Positions 37,501 to 47,929 are shown, counted from the first letter of the stretch. The stretch is DNA of 64,000 nt from Bacillus mycoides (GCF_001757995.1 NZ_LXLV01000019.1:124001-188000); one strand, 5' to 3'. The notes: generated by a model not told the origin, from the sequence alone. A program made the numbers and translations.

Positions 37501-38235
37501 ATGAGTATTACGGAACGTTTTTTTTACTTAGAAAAAGAACCATGTGTAATTTATTTACCGGAAAAGCCAAATGGATTTTCTGTTATGCTCCTAGGAGATT
37601 ATAACTATTTTATTGAGAATGGTACAAGTTTATGGACACAGCATGCAGGGAGAGCTTATTTTTTACAGGGCCTTATTGAAAAAGGCTATACGGTCTTTTC
37701 ATCTAACTTATACGGAAGGCATTGGGGGAACGATCGAGCTGTTCGTCTTGCAAAACGTTTGTATGATGTCGTTCTAAGAAAAGAGACATTGAATACGAAA
37801 ATGCACATTATGGCAGATGGTATGGGAGCACTTGTAGCACTTGAGATGATGAACAAGTACCCTGAATGTATACGTTCGGTCGTTATGTTAAATCCGTGTT
37901 TAGATTTACCAGAATATGTGGAGTTTGAGAAAGAGCATAAGTTTTTTTACAAAAGATTAGTGAAGGAATTAAGTTTGGCGTATGATTCCAAAGAAGAAGA
38001 ATTAGAATCAAAAATAAATAAGAAATCATTTGCGCTTCTTCCGGCTTGTGTACCTGTTAAAATTTTCGTATCAACACAAGAAAAAAGAGGAAGAAAACAA
38101 TTGTTACGTAAATACGAGAAAATGAGGCAATTAAATCAATGCGATACTTCTGTTTTATTCCATCTGCAAGATGTGAAATATAAAATGGTTAGACAAACGA
38201 CTGATTTCTTTAAAAAATATGAAGAAGAATTGTGA
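37501..38235 (+). CDS. Alpha/beta-hydrolase-like protein (YjaU position)
   Basis: 244 residues. An alpha/beta-hydrolase fold is suggested by MHIMADGMGALVALEMMNKYP near residue 102. There the nucleophile elbow reads ADGMG, with Asp where Ser is usual (G-x-S-x-G), so catalysis in the normal way is doubtful. GRHWGNDRAVRLAKRLYDVV precedes it. GGGAG lies 5 nt before the ATG. Position equals yjaU of B. subtilis. It is followed by an epimerase-like gene in the same direction, probably cotranscribed. Confidence 0.75.
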   Translation: MSITERFFYLEKEPCVIYLPEKPNGFSVMLLGDYNYFIENGTSLWTQHAGRAYFLQGLIEKGYTVFSSNLYGRHWGNDRAVRLAKRLYDVVLRKETLNTKMHIMADGMGALVALEMMNKYPECIRSVVMLNPCLDLPEYVEFEKEHKFFYKRLVKELSLAYDSKEEELESKINKKSFALLPACVPVKIFVSTQEKRGRKQLLRKYEKMRQLNQCDTSVLFHLQDVKYKMVRQTTDFFKKYEEEL

Positions 38236-38291
38236 AGCTCCCATATACATAAATGAGGAGCTATTTGTTTCAAGGGGAAAGGGTTGGTGGT

Positions 38292-39137
38292 ATGAAACGC
38301 GTGCTGATTATAGGTGCACTTACGTTTGTAGGTTATCACCTTGTAAATAAAATGATTGCAGAAGAAATAGAAGTGTATGGTCTTGATTTTGATGAATTTG
38401 ATAGTATGACAAAAATTAATGAAGAGAAATTATTGTTGATTGGGCGAAATGCGTTATTTACGTACTATTCTATAAGGGATGAAGACGGATGGCGATCGGT
38501 AGAGGAAGAAAGTTTCGATACAGTTTATTTTTGTTTGTATGAGCCGAATCAGCAAAGTGGATTTCGGAATGAAAGGGTCATATTACAATATTTAAAACGA
38601 ATCGTAAGGATGTGTGAAAAAAATAAAGTAAAGTTAAATCTAATTTCTTCTATTGAAATAGGAAGCACTGAAGAATCCGAAAACAAACGTCTATTTTCGA
38701 AAGTGGAAGAAGGGTTGAAAAAAGGAGAATTACAATATAGTGCATATCGAGTTCCTACATTATATGGGCCGTGGCAACCGTCGTTTATGATGTATCATCA
38801 GCTCATTTTATCAGAACTTGATGAAAAAGAGTGCCGTTGTATAAATGGAGAAAAAGGAAGCGATTTACTTTACGTTGAAGATGTATGTGAATATTTATGG
38901 GAAAATGGAATGAATGTAAAGCGCCTTGGTGTATATAACTTACTTAGTGGAAAAGAAGAGTTATGGGAAAAAGGTATGACCTTGCTACATGCAGATGATA
39001 AAGTAAATAAAAAAAATGTGGAAGTAAGAGATGAAGCTGTAGAGGTTATTTCTATTCAAAAAAATACACCAGTAGAATTCGGTTTAAATAAACAATTGGC
39101 ACATATGAAAAAATATAAAGAGTTATACGAAGGGTAG
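38292..39137 (+). CDS. NAD-dependent epimerase/dehydratase-like protein (YjaV position)
   Basis: 281 residues from ATG 38292; AAAGGGTTGGTGG lies upstream, while an earlier in-frame ATG at 38253 has no site. The Rossmann motif is MKRVLIIGALTFVGYHLVNK (G-x4-G type), and YRVPTLYGPW near 155 matches extended SDRs. The catalytic YxxxK is not evident, so it may bind NAD(P) without typical epimerase activity. In B. subtilis yjaV precedes med-comZ; here comZ follows and no med is seen. Confidence 0.75.
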   Translation: MKRVLIIGALTFVGYHLVNKMIAEEIEVYGLDFDEFDSMTKINEEKLLLIGRNALFTYYSIRDEDGWRSVEEESFDTVYFCLYEPNQQSGFRNERVILQYLKRIVRMCEKNKVKLNLISSIEIGSTEESENKRLFSKVEEGLKKGELQYSAYRVPTLYGPWQPSFMMYHQLILSELDEKECRCINGEKGSDLLYVEDVCEYLWENGMNVKRLGVYNLLSGKEELWEKGMTLLHADDKVNKKNVEVRDEAVEVISIQKNTPVEFGLNKQLAHMKKYKELYEG

Positions 39138-39201
39138 CGCACGTGTTAAACTATTGTATGGATAATTGATTGAAAAGCTTTAATGGAGAGGAAGAGATTA
39201 C

Positions 39202-39378
39202 ATGAACGAAAAAAGTATGCAATTTTTACAAATCGCAATGAAACATTTACCAGAAGCTAAGGCAATTTTAGATTCTAATGGAATTGCACTTGATATGGAG
39301 AAAGCACAGCCGGTGTTAGAGCTATTGATGAAAGTAATGGGCGAAGCATATGAGCTTGGGAAAGCGGATAAAGAATAA
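39202..39378 (+). CDS. comZ: ComZ, regulator of comG competence operon
   Basis: 58 residues, MNEKSMQFLQIAMKHLPEAK, leucine-rich helical, ending GKADKE. Matches Bacillus ComZ, which lowers comG expression. GGAGAGGAAG lies upstream. In B. subtilis it is cotranscribed with med; here med is not found. Its last codons and terminator are duplicated downstream. Confidence 0.88.
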   Translation: MNEKSMQFLQIAMKHLPEAKAILDSNGIALDMEKAQPVLELLMKVMGEAYELGKADKE

Positions 39379-39422
39379 AACCAAACAAAACAAAACCAAA
39401 CACTTCTTTTTTGATGGGAGAG

Positions 39423-39462
39423 AGGCTCGAACCGTGGATAGAAGCGGTTGGGGCCTTTTTTG
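39423..39462 (+). terminator. comZ terminator, copy 1
   Basis: AGGCTCGAACCG pairs with CGGTTGGGGCCT, followed by TTTTT. Confidence 0.8.
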
Positions 39463-39582
39463 TTTCGAGTGGAGTAAAACCAGAGGGATGAGGTAGTTAA
39501 GGGAGAAGGTTGTGAGGAGAATGCTCTAATTTTGAAGGGAAAGCAGATAAAGAATAAAAACCTTCTTTTTTAGAGGGAAGAG

Positions 39583-39622
39583 AGGCTCGAGCCGTGGATA
39601 GAGGCGGTTGGGGCCTTTTTTT
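39583..39622 (+). terminator. comZ terminator, copy 2 (duplicate)
   Basis: AGGCTCGAGCCG pairs with CGGTTGGGGCCT, followed by TTTTTT; the duplicate of the hairpin at 39423. Confidence 0.8.
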
Positions 39623-39750
39623 GTTTCGAGCGGAGTAAGGGTAAGGTTGTGGAATAATTTGTATTTTGAAAGGGCAGGAATTTTTCTGTTTCTTTTAATG
39701 AAAAATAAAGTTGGTAATACGCTGTCTTATTTTTTAGCTGAAATATATTC

Positions 39751-39795
39751 TAGACAAAAGTACATTTATGTTTTAAAATTAGTACCAAGTCATAA
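39751..39795 (+). promoter_or_regulatory. fabH-fabF promoter with FapR operator
   Basis: TAGACA at 39751-39756 and TAAAAT at 39774-39779 are 17 nt apart. TTAGTACCAAGTCATAA at 39779-39795 closely fits the FapR operator (TTAGTACC-N-TAA type). FapR represses lipid synthesis until malonyl-CoA rises. Confidence 0.8.
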
Positions 39796-39823
39796 TAATT
39801 GATATAAAACGGAGGGCTGCAAT

Positions 39824-40756
39824 GTGAACGTGGGCATTTTAGGGATCGGAAGATATGTGCCAGAAAAAGTAGTCACAAATCATGATTTAGAGAAAATCGT
39901 AGATACATCTGATGAATGGATTCGTACGAGAACGGGAATTGCAGAAAGACGCATTGCCGATGATACAATAGATACTTCATATATGGCGGTAGAGGCTTCT
40001 AAAAAAGCACTTGAAGATGCCGGGATTAGCGGAGAGGATATCGATCTTATTTTAGTGGCAACAGTAACGCCAGATCGCGCATTCCCAGCAGTAGCTTGTG
40101 TAATCCAAGAAGCGATTGGTGCAAAACATGCAGCCGCAATGGATTTAAGTGCAGCGTGTGCTGGCTTTATGTATGGAATGATTACAGCGCAGCAATTTAT
40201 TCAAACGGGAACTTATAAAAATGTATTAGTAGTTGGTAGTGACAAACTATCTAAAATTGTAGACTGGAATGACCGAAATACAGCAGTACTATTTGGGGAC
40301 GGAGCAGGTGCTATCGTAATGGGAGCTGTTTCGGAAGGAAAAGGTGTACTTTCCTTTGAATTAGGAGCGGACGGAAGTGGCGGTAAGCATCTTTATCAAG
40401 ACGAGTATGTTATGATGAACGGCAGAGAAGTCTTTAAATTTGCTGTTCGCCAACTTGGTGATTCCTGTCTTCGCGTGTTAGAAAAAGCGGGACTTACGAA
40501 AGAGGATGTGGACTTCTTAGTACCACATCAAGCGAATATTCGTATTATGGAATCTGCAAGAGAAAGATTAAATTTACCGAAAGAAAAAATGAGTATGACA
40601 ATTGAAAAGTTCGGTAATACATCGGCTTCTTCAATTCCAATTGCAATGGTAGAGGAATTGCAAAATGGACGTATTCAAGATGGTGATTTAATTATACTAG
40701 TCGGTTTTGGCGGCGGGTTAACATGGGGAGCAGTAGCTCTTCGTTGGGGTAAATAA
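39824..40756 (+). CDS. fabH: Beta-ketoacyl-ACP synthase III (FabH)
   Basis: 310 residues, starting with GTG after GGAGGG. It condenses acyl-CoA (branched primers in Bacillus) with malonyl-ACP to start fatty acid synthesis. The active-site Cys is in [11 protein letters not shown] near residue 112, His in PHQANIRI near 238 and Asn in GNTSASSIP near 268. FabHA-type position (yjaX in B. subtilis) before fabF. 31 bp separate it from fabF. Confidence 0.96.
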   Translation: MNVGILGIGRYVPEKVVTNHDLEKIVDTSDEWIRTRTGIAERRIADDTIDTSYMAVEASKKALEDAGISGEDIDLILVATVTPDRAFPAVACVIQEAIGAKHAAAMDLSAACAGFMYGMITAQQFIQTGTYKNVLVVGSDKLSKIVDWNDRNTAVLFGDGAGAIVMGAVSEGKGVLSFELGADGSGGKHLYQDEYVMMNGREVFKFAVRQLGDSCLRVLEKAGLTKEDVDFLVPHQANIRIMESARERLNLPKEKMSMTIEKFGNTSASSIPIAMVEELQNGRIQDGDLIILVGFGGGLTWGAVALRWGK

Positions 40757-40787
40757 GGACTGAGAGAAAAAAAGGAGTGTATTTTGT

Positions 40788-42026
40788 ATGGAAAAAAAGA
40801 GGGTCGTAATTACAGGGCTAGGAGCTGTTACACCGATCGGAACAGATGTTGAAACAGCTTGGGAAAACATTAAAAACGGTGTATCCGGAATCGGACGACT
40901 TACAAGAATAGATTCAGAACAAATTCCTGCAAAAGTAGCAGCAGAAATTAACGACTTTGAAGTCGAAAAATATATAGATAAAAAAGAAGCGCGCCGTATG
41001 GACCGCTTTACGCAATATGCAGTAGCAGCAGCGAAAATGGCAGTTGCAGATGCGAAGCTTGAAATTACAGAAGAAAATGCACCACGCATTGGTGTATGGG
41101 TTGGTTCTGGTATTGGTGGTATGGAAACATACGAAGAACAATTTAAGATTTTTACTGAAAAAGGTCCGCGCCGCGTGAGCCCATTCTTCGTACCAATGAT
41201 GATTCCAGATATGGCAGCAGGTCAAGTGTCAATCGCTACAGGAGCGAAAGGAATTAATACTTGCTCTGTAACAGCTTGTGCATCTGGAGCAAACTCAATT
41301 GGTGATGCGTTTAAAGTAATCCAGCGCGGTGATGCTGATGCGATGATAACGGGCGGAGCAGAAGCGCCATTAACAAGTATGGCATTCGCTGGATTTAGTT
41401 CAGCGAAAGCATTAACATTCAATGAAGATCCAGCAACAGCTTGCCGCCCATTTGATAAAAACCGTAGTGGTTTCGTAATGGGTGAAGGATCAGGAATTCT
41501 TATTCTTGAAGAATTAGAGCACGCATTAGCACGTGGTGCTCACATTTATGCGGAAATTGCTGGTTATGGTGCAACTGGTGATGCGTTCCATATTACAATG
41601 CCAGCTCCTGGCGGTGAAGGCGGAGTTCGTGCGATGCGTCAAGCTTTAGCTGATGCAGGTCTAGAGCCAGAAGATATTGATTACATTAATGCACATGGTA
41701 CAAGTACAGATGCAAATGAAAAGTATGAAACGATGGCAATTAAAGAAACTTTCGGTGAGCATGCATATAAAGTAGCGATTAGCTCAACGAAATCAATGAC
41801 AGGTCATTTATTAGGAGCAGCTGGTGCTGTTGAAGCGATCTTCTCTATTAAATCAATTACAGACGGAGTAATTCCTCCGACGATTAACTATGAAACACCA
41901 GATCCAGAATGTGATTTAGATTACGTACCAAATACAGCGAGACATCAAGAAGTGCGAGCTGTATTAAGTAATTCATTAGGATTCGGTGGTCATAACGCAG
42001 TATTAGTATTTAAAGCATATAAGTAA
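40788..42026 (+). CDS. fabF: Beta-ketoacyl-ACP synthase II (FabF)
   Basis: 412 residues. Elongating condensing enzyme; catalytic Cys in [12 protein letters not shown] near residue 163, His in [12 protein letters not shown] near 303 and His in [12 protein letters not shown] near 340. AAAGGAG lies upstream. In one operon with fabH under the FapR site. Ends in a long palindromic terminator. Confidence 0.97.
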   Translation: MEKKRVVITGLGAVTPIGTDVETAWENIKNGVSGIGRLTRIDSEQIPAKVAAEINDFEVEKYIDKKEARRMDRFTQYAVAAAKMAVADAKLEITEENAPRIGVWVGSGIGGMETYEEQFKIFTEKGPRRVSPFFVPMMIPDMAAGQVSIATGAKGINTCSVTACASGANSIGDAFKVIQRGDADAMITGGAEAPLTSMAFAGFSSAKALTFNEDPATACRPFDKNRSGFVMGEGSGILILEELEHALARGAHIYAEIAGYGATGDAFHITMPAPGGEGGVRAMRQALADAGLEPEDIDYINAHGTSTDANEKYETMAIKETFGEHAYKVAISSTKSMTGHLLGAAGAVEAIFSIKSITDGVIPPTINYETPDPECDLDYVPNTARHQEVRAVLSNSLGFGGHNAVLVFKAYK

Positions 42027-42033
42027 TATGTAC

Positions 42034-42075
42034 AATAAGGTGTCTTTTCGTAGTACTACGAAAAGACACCTTATT
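42034..42075. terminator. Perfect 42-bp palindrome, terminator of fabHF
   Basis: AATAAGGTGTCTTTTCGTAG and its exact complement meet at a central TA. It is followed by TATTTTTTAT. The fold leaves almost no loop, which is unusual for a terminator. Confidence 0.75.
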
Positions 42076-42138
42076 TATTTTTTATCACCTTTACGTTCCA
42101 TTCTTTTTTGCATATACATAAGAAAAGGGGGGATGAAG

Positions 42139-42930
42139 GTGGGGGTTGTTGAAACGGCAGAATGGTTACATCTGTATTATGGACGTCCAGAGAAGCTTTG
42201 TGAGAAATTTACAAAGTATATTCCATTGCCAAAAGAGAGGCTGTATCGTTTTTTAATCTCTAAAGGTATGTATCGCCCAGTAATGCGGGGAGAGCGGGAA
42301 ATTAAAGAATTAGAGAAAAAAGAAATTTGGAAAGAGCTTAGCATGGAGTATGAAAAATTGAAAAGTTGGCTAAAAGGTCCAGATGTCCCTATCTTTATTT
42401 TATTATCAGATTCATATAATCGAACGGTACAAGAGGAATATAACGGGAAAGCTGGTTTATCTATGCGTCACGTTATTTTCTTATTCGTATGTGGACGTAA
42501 TTCAGTAGAGGAACTAAAGGCGTTATTAACGCATGAATATCACCATATATGTAGATTACATCAAATTGAGACGAAGGAAACAGAGTATACATTACTTGAT
42601 ACGATGATTATGGAAGGGTTAGCTGAGCAAGCTGTGTATGAAAGGTATACAGAAAAAAGGTGTGCACCGTGGACTACTTACATTTCAAAAGAAGATGCTA
42701 TTTATTATTGGAGAAATTCAATACAAGAACGAATAGACGTAAAGAGAGGTACGAGGGAGCATGATGTTTTATTAAATGGACTGCACTCGTATCCGAAAAT
42801 GCTTGGCTATGCACTTGGATTCCATATTGTAAAAGATTGTGTAGCTTTTGAAGGGGAAAATACGCTGTCTTTATTATCTATAGATGCGAAGGAAATATTG
42901 AATAAAGCAAATACATTTCATGTTTCATAA
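42139..42930 (+). CDS. DUF2268 putative zinc-dependent protease (YjaZ-like)
   Basis: About 263 residues from GTG 42139, 6 nt after GGGGGG; ATG 42133 touches that site. LTHEYHHICRLHQI near residue 135 has the HExxH zinc signature, followed by MIMEGLAEQAVYER near 158, whose Glu is a likely third ligand (E-G-LAE). This is the DUF2268 pattern. Cytoplasmic, no signal peptide. Substrate unknown. The order fabF-yjaZ is the same in B. subtilis. Confidence 0.85.
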   Translation: MGVVETAEWLHLYYGRPEKLCEKFTKYIPLPKERLYRFLISKGMYRPVMRGEREIKELEKKEIWKELSMEYEKLKSWLKGPDVPIFILLSDSYNRTVQEEYNGKAGLSMRHVIFLFVCGRNSVEELKALLTHEYHHICRLHQIETKETEYTLLDTMIMEGLAEQAVYERYTEKRCAPWTTYISKEDAIYYWRNSIQERIDVKRGTREHDVLLNGLHSYPKMLGYALGFHIVKDCVAFEGENTLSLLSIDAKEILNKANTFHVS

Positions 42931-42959
42931 AAAACAGGGGAGCTATCTCCTGTTTTTTT
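42929..42959 (+). terminator. Terminator of the yjaZ-like gene
   Basis: AAAACAGGGGA pairs with TCTCCTGTTTT, followed by TTT. Confidence 0.8.
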
Positions 42960-43070
42960 ATATTATAGAAGAAAAAATAATAATTAGAATATATTTCCTC
43001 AAGTGGAATAAAGTTAAGCAAAAATGAACATAATGATTGGTACAAACAGTAGTGAAGTGAGGGGTAGTGA

Positions 43071-43817
43071 ATGTTATATCTACATGATGTATGGGTAAAT
43101 TGGTTTGAAGGTGAAGAGAATGGGTATAACGTTTGTCATTTTTACGAATGGCGGAAAGATGATACGATTGAGCTATTAGATCAAGTGCCATTATTAAAAG
43201 TAGATTCCACATTATATCATTACATCGAGAACGAATTATTAGAGCTTCCGCAAAAATTATTGGAAGACGTACATCATAAGGCTTATATTCGTAAAAATCA
43301 CGAACGTTTGCAACAAGAATATTGTTTTGTAGTTACAGATGGAAAAGGAATTATTGCAATTGATTCAATCGGCTATAATGTGCCAATTAGAAAAAGTAGG
43401 CTTATACCTCGTCAAGAACAGATGGTATATGAGATGGTAGAAAATGTGCAAGCAGAAAAGTATGAGTTCCAAGTGGAAGAGATTGAAAAAGAACATCATA
43501 TTTTATCACCGTCGCCTTTCATTATGAACGGTCTGACTCGTAAAGAAAGACAGTTAAAACAATTATTATTTATGGCGTTAGATCAATTACATACAACGAA
43601 AAATCCAGCTGAAATTCGCTATTGGTTCACAGAGTGGGATCCATCAGCGTATGGAATGGTCCAACATATGGAGTTTGAAGATGTTTGGGCTAAACTTTAT
43701 GATGAAGCGAAAACTGGATGGTCTGAGAAGCACGAGCAATTATGTGAGCGCCTTGTAAAAGGACAGCCGTTTTTTGAAAAGTTATGGGAAATGGAAAATG
43801 AGCAGAAGGTAAATTAA
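43071..43817 (+). CDS. YjbA family protein (DUF3603/UPF0736)
   Basis: 248 residues starting [20 protein letters not shown]. Conserved family stretches are [19 protein letters not shown] near 24 and [16 protein letters not shown] near 184. Soluble, function unknown. GAGGGG precedes the ATG. In B. subtilis yjbA also neighbours trpS; the app operon found there before yjbA is absent here. Confidence 0.9.
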   Translation: MLYLHDVWVNWFEGEENGYNVCHFYEWRKDDTIELLDQVPLLKVDSTLYHYIENELLELPQKLLEDVHHKAYIRKNHERLQQEYCFVVTDGKGIIAIDSIGYNVPIRKSRLIPRQEQMVYEMVENVQAEKYEFQVEEIEKEHHILSPSPFIMNGLTRKERQLKQLLFMALDQLHTTKNPAEIRYWFTEWDPSAYGMVQHMEFEDVWAKLYDEAKTGWSEKHEQLCERLVKGQPFFEKLWEMENEQKVN

Positions 43818-43844
43818 AAAAACCGCCAATTGGCGGTTTTTTTT
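43817..43844. terminator. Terminator of yjbA
   Basis: AAAACCGCC pairs with GGCGGTTTT across AATT, then TTTT. Confidence 0.85.
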
Positions 43845-43855
43845 ATGGAGGTGGC

Positions 43856-44079
43856 AAGAATGTTCGGTGGCTTCGCGCCTTCCTGCGAGGCAAAAAACGC
43901 CTCTGCGTCAGGAGCTCCATCCCCCTCACATTCTGAACGAGCCGCTTCCGCTTTATAATAATCCAGCTCCGGCTCCTAGCCCTTCGCGTCTAAGAACCTT
44001 CCCCACGAGAAGGTAAAAAGCACCTTCTGTGGGAAAGAACCTTAGCCGTCAGGGCTAAGCAGTCGCCTCCGCTTTATAT
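43856..44079. repeat. GC-rich, hairpin-rich intergenic element in two halves
   Basis: About 220 bp, much richer in G+C than its surroundings, between yjbA and trpS. Each half ends in CGCyTCCGCTTTATA (43940-43955 and 44064-44079). Hairpins include GAGGC/GCCTC, CCCCAC-g-AGAAGGT with ACCTTCTGTGGG, and CTTAGCC with GGGCTAAG. It looks like a dispersed intergenic element of the kind known in Bacillus. No T-run terminator separates it from trpS, so it may also end trpS transcripts. Confidence 0.6.
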
Positions 44080-44080
44080 G

Positions 44081-45082
<1,002 letters not shown>

Positions 45083-45104
45083 CTAAAATTGAATGTGCGA
45101 TGGG

Positions 45105-45353
45105 GAAGAGAAGGCATACAAAAAAGCCCATTCATCCCAAATTACATAGGGACGAATGGACCGCGGTACCACCCTAATTATTTCACAGCTGTGAAATCTC
45201 TCAAGATCCATAATAACGTCTGGATATAACGCCAAAGCCTACTACTTTCGGTTCGGTTTGGTGCTCAAAAGCCCATTCCATATTGTACAATTACTTGTTC
45301 ACACCAGCCACAAGCTCTCTGAAATTGCCCCAATATGTACTCTTCTTTATCAT
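45105..45353 (-). promoter_or_regulatory. T-box riboswitch of trpS (tRNA-Trp)
   Basis: On the minus strand the T-box core GGTGGTACCGCGG lies at about 45156-45168, and the terminator stem GTCCATTCGTCCC with GGGATGAATGGGC, then TTTTTT, follows. Stem I begins near 45340 with an AGAGAG-type region and ends at GGGCTTTTGAGC. A tryptophan codon TGG (45273-45275, or 45278-45280) lies in the specifier position. Uncharged tRNA-Trp binding would stabilise the antiterminator. Confidence 0.9.
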
Positions 45354-45467
45354 CGCATACATATAAATTTATTTATTGTTAACTGAGTCCTTTTAATATG
45401 AAAGAACTAAAGTTTTATAACAAAATGTTTTGCTGATTATTATATCATATGGAATAGTGTTTGCAAA

Positions 45468-45848
45468 CTACATCAAAATAGTAAAGCTAATGAGGATCGA
45501 GAACAACCCAAGTACGATACCGGTAATACAAATCGGATACGTCCATTTGAATGAATATGTTTTATAAATACGTTCTTTCTTATCGATAGGTTCCTCTGCT
45601 TCTTCAATTAAAGAGTCAATTTTTTTATTCGTACCAAATACTCTTTGGAATGCGTAAATTGTTACGTTAAAAAATCCGTTTTGAAATATGAATAAAAAAC
45701 CACCTATAAGAATAAAAATCAATGCAATATAGAATGAGATGTTGACAAAATTCAACAAAAACTGAGATGAAACGAGGAATGCGCCAGCACTAGCAGCGAT
45801 TATCGCTACAAAAAATAGTATACAAGTATGAAAAAAAACTTTATTCAA
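45468..45848 (-). CDS. DUF3899-type membrane protein
   Basis: 126 residues from TTG 45848, 6 nt after GGAGGGG; the longer frame includes that site. Three membrane segments, at about 4-24, 32-52 and 104-124, with an acidic/basic cytoplasmic loop between the second and third (KKIDSLIEEAEEPIDKKER). Fits the DUF3899 family of unknown function. Divergent from oppA, with a CodY-like box between them. Confidence 0.75.
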   Translation of the reverse strand: MNKVFFHTCILFFVAIIAASAGAFLVSSQFLLNFVNISFYIALIFILIGGFLFIFQNGFFNVTIYAFQRVFGTNKKIDSLIEEAEEPIDKKERIYKTYSFKWTYPICITGIVLGLFSILISFTILM

Positions 45849-45916
45849 AATATTCCCCTCCGTCAAAATATTACTAGAATTATTATACTATAAAAGTTAT
45901 AATAAGTAATATAAAT

Positions 45917-45931
45917 AATTTTTTGAAAATT
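45917..45931. promoter_or_regulatory. CodY-like box between the DUF3899 gene and oppA
   Basis: AATTTTTTGAAAATT matches 14 of 15 bases of the CodY consensus AATTTTCwGAAAATT. It lies 69 bp before the DUF3899 gene and 119 bp before the oppA -35. CodY control of peptide uptake is common in low-GC Gram-positives. Confidence 0.6.
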
Positions 45932-46049
45932 ATACACAATTGAGGTTCTAATTTCAAGATGATGGTAGCAATGTTAACGTATCCCTTTACGAAAAATTAA
46001 AAATATAAACATTTTATTAAAAATTTTAACAAAAAAACAAAAAACTATA

Positions 46050-46077
46050 TTCACAATCGTCATATTATATGTATAAT
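46050..46077 (+). promoter_or_regulatory. Promoter of oppA
   Basis: TTCACA at 46050-46055, 16 nt, TATAAT at 46072-46077. About 90 bp upstream of oppA in very AT-rich DNA. Confidence 0.6.
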
Positions 46078-46167
46078 GAAAATTGTAGAAACTTGGAGAT
46101 TATTCTTTCAATTCTGTTTTTCTACAAGTGAGGGTACAGGAAGTGCAATTAGGGGAGGCAACACAAC

Positions 46168-47802
46168 ATGAAGAAAAAGATACCGCTATTGCTTGCATCG
46201 ACGTTGACAGTAAGTGTGCTAGGAGCCTGTAGTTATCAAAAAGATGATAATAAGGCAAGCGCGAAAGGATCCAGTACTTCAAATAAGCAAGTATTGAATC
46301 TAACAGAAACTGCTGAGATACCAACAATGGATACGACGTTATCAACGGATGCAGCATCTTCTAACATCATGAATAACACAATGGAAGGATTGTATCGTCT
46401 GGGGAAAGACGATAAACTTGTTCCAGGAGTCGCTAAATCTTATGAGAAATCAGAAGATGGTAAAAAGTATGTATTTAAATTACGTGAAGATGCGAAATGG
46501 TCGAATGGTGAACCTGTAACAGCGAAAGACTTCGTTTATTCTTGGAGAAGAGCTGTTGATTCAAATACGGGTGCCAAATTTGCTTACATACTATTTGATG
46601 TAAAAAATGCAGAGAAAATTAATAAAAAAGAATTACCAGTTGAGGAACTTGGTGTAAAAGCAATTGATGATCACACACTTGAAGTGGAATTAGATAACCC
46701 TGTTCCTTATTTTGTAAGTTTAACAGTCTATCCAACATTTTATCCTTTGAATGAGAAGTTTGTAAAAGAACAAGGAACAAAATTTGGATTAGAATCCAAT
46801 ACGACACTTTATAATGGCCCATTCGTTTTAAATGAATGGAAACATGAACAAAGTTTCCACCTTAAGAAAAATCCAACGTATTGGGAAAATAAAGAAGTGA
46901 AGCTTGAGGAGATAAACTTCAATATTGTTAAGGATCGTTCAACTGCTATAAATTTATATGAAACGAAAGCGATTGATCGTGTAGTATTAACATCAGAATT
47001 TGTAGATAAATACAAATCAGATGCTGATTTTAAAACAATTAAGAGACCATCTACACAATTCATTCGTTTAAATGAAAAAAATAAATTTTTAGCAAATAAA
47101 AATATCCGAAAAGCAATTGCGATGTCCTTTGAACGTGAAAATATCGGAAAAGTTATCTTAAACGATGGTTCAGAAGGAATGTATGGTTTTGTTCCGAAAG
47201 GTTTGGCAAAAGGACCTAACGGAAAAGACTTCCGTGAAGAGAACGGAAAGCTTATAAAAGAGGATGTTAAAGAAGCTCAAAAATATTGGGAAGCTGGTAA
47301 AAAAGAACTTGGTGTAGACAAAGTAGAGTTAGAGTTATTAAACTTTGATACTGATGATGCCAAAAAAATCGGAGAGTATTTAAAGGGACAATTCGAAAAG
47401 AACTTACCAGGTTTAACAGTTTCAACAAAAATGCAGCCATTTGCACAAAAATTAAAACTTGAAGCAAGTGGAGATTATGCGATGTCATATGCGGGATGGA
47501 GTCCAGATTATATGGATCCAATGTCATTCCTTGAAATGTATACAACAGGTAATTCACAAAATAAAGTGAATTACGCAAATCCAGCTTATGATGAACTAAT
47601 TAAGAAAGCCAAAACAGAAGTAGATGTACAAGCTCGTTGGGATGCTCTATTAAAAGCAGAACAACAACTGCTTGAAGATGCAGCGATTGCTCCAGTATAT
47701 CAACCTGGAAAGGCATATTTACAACGTAGTTCAATTACAGGCCTATTAGAACATAAATATGGCGGAGAATTTAGCTATAAGTGGGTTGAACTCAAAAACT
47801 AA
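46168..47802 (+). CDS. oppA: Oligopeptide-binding lipoprotein OppA
   Basis: 544 residues. Signal peptide with lipobox LGAC, so Cys20 is lipidated and the protein is tethered outside. SBP family 5 body: GLYRLGKDDKLVPGVAKSYE near 70, DAKWSNGEPVTAKDFVYSW near 107. It captures peptides and passes them to OppBC; in B. cereus-group bacteria Opp also imports the PapR signalling peptide. GGGGAGG precedes the ATG. A G-U-rich stem-loop after it may raise its message level above oppBCDF. Confidence 0.95.
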   Translation: MKKKIPLLLASTLTVSVLGACSYQKDDNKASAKGSSTSNKQVLNLTETAEIPTMDTTLSTDAASSNIMNNTMEGLYRLGKDDKLVPGVAKSYEKSEDGKKYVFKLREDAKWSNGEPVTAKDFVYSWRRAVDSNTGAKFAYILFDVKNAEKINKKELPVEELGVKAIDDHTLEVELDNPVPYFVSLTVYPTFYPLNEKFVKEQGTKFGLESNTTLYNGPFVLNEWKHEQSFHLKKNPTYWENKEVKLEEINFNIVKDRSTAINLYETKAIDRVVLTSEFVDKYKSDADFKTIKRPSTQFIRLNEKNKFLANKNIRKAIAMSFERENIGKVILNDGSEGMYGFVPKGLAKGPNGKDFREENGKLIKEDVKEAQKYWEAGKKELGVDKVELELLNFDTDDAKKIGEYLKGQFEKNLPGLTVSTKMQPFAQKLKLEASGDYAMSYAGWSPDYMDPMSFLEMYTTGNSQNKVNYANPAYDELIKKAKTEVDVQARWDALLKAEQQLLEDAAIAPVYQPGKAYLQRSSITGLLEHKYGGEFSYKWVELKN

Positions 47803-47822
47803 AAATGGTTTCCATCATGAAT

Positions 47823-47855
47823 AAGGGTATATGCCTATGATGGGCATGTGCTCTT
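47823..47855 (+). promoter_or_regulatory. Stem-loop between oppA and oppB
   Basis: AAGGGTATATGCC pairs with GGCATGTGCTCTT over 13 bp (three G-U pairs), loop TATGATG, followed by ATTTTAAAA rather than a good T-run. It may act as a leaky terminator or mRNA stabiliser. Confidence 0.5.
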
Positions 47856-47929
47856 ATTTTAAAAAAATAAAAGTAAGAATATTTCAAACTATCTTATTGC
47901 TTTTGAGAAAAACGGGGAGGTGCTTGACT

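Larger units (their letters stand above)
39358..39678 (+). repeat. Tandem duplication of the comZ 3' end and terminator (180-bp period)
   Basis: The stretch beginning GGGAAAGCGGATAAAGAATA (39358) recurs at 39538 as GGGAAAGCAGATAAAGAATA. Each copy runs through a terminator hairpin and GTTTCGAG-GGAGTAA and on to a TTTTGAA-GGG sequence, which ends the first copy near 39537 and the second near 39673. The second copy is shortened in the middle. The ORF of 64 codons read across the second copy is not taken as a gene. Confidence 0.8.

Noticed and set aside
39608-39802. 64-codon plus-strand ORF after comZ
   Set aside because: It starts inside the duplicated terminator hairpin, has no ribosome binding site and overlaps the FapR operator region.
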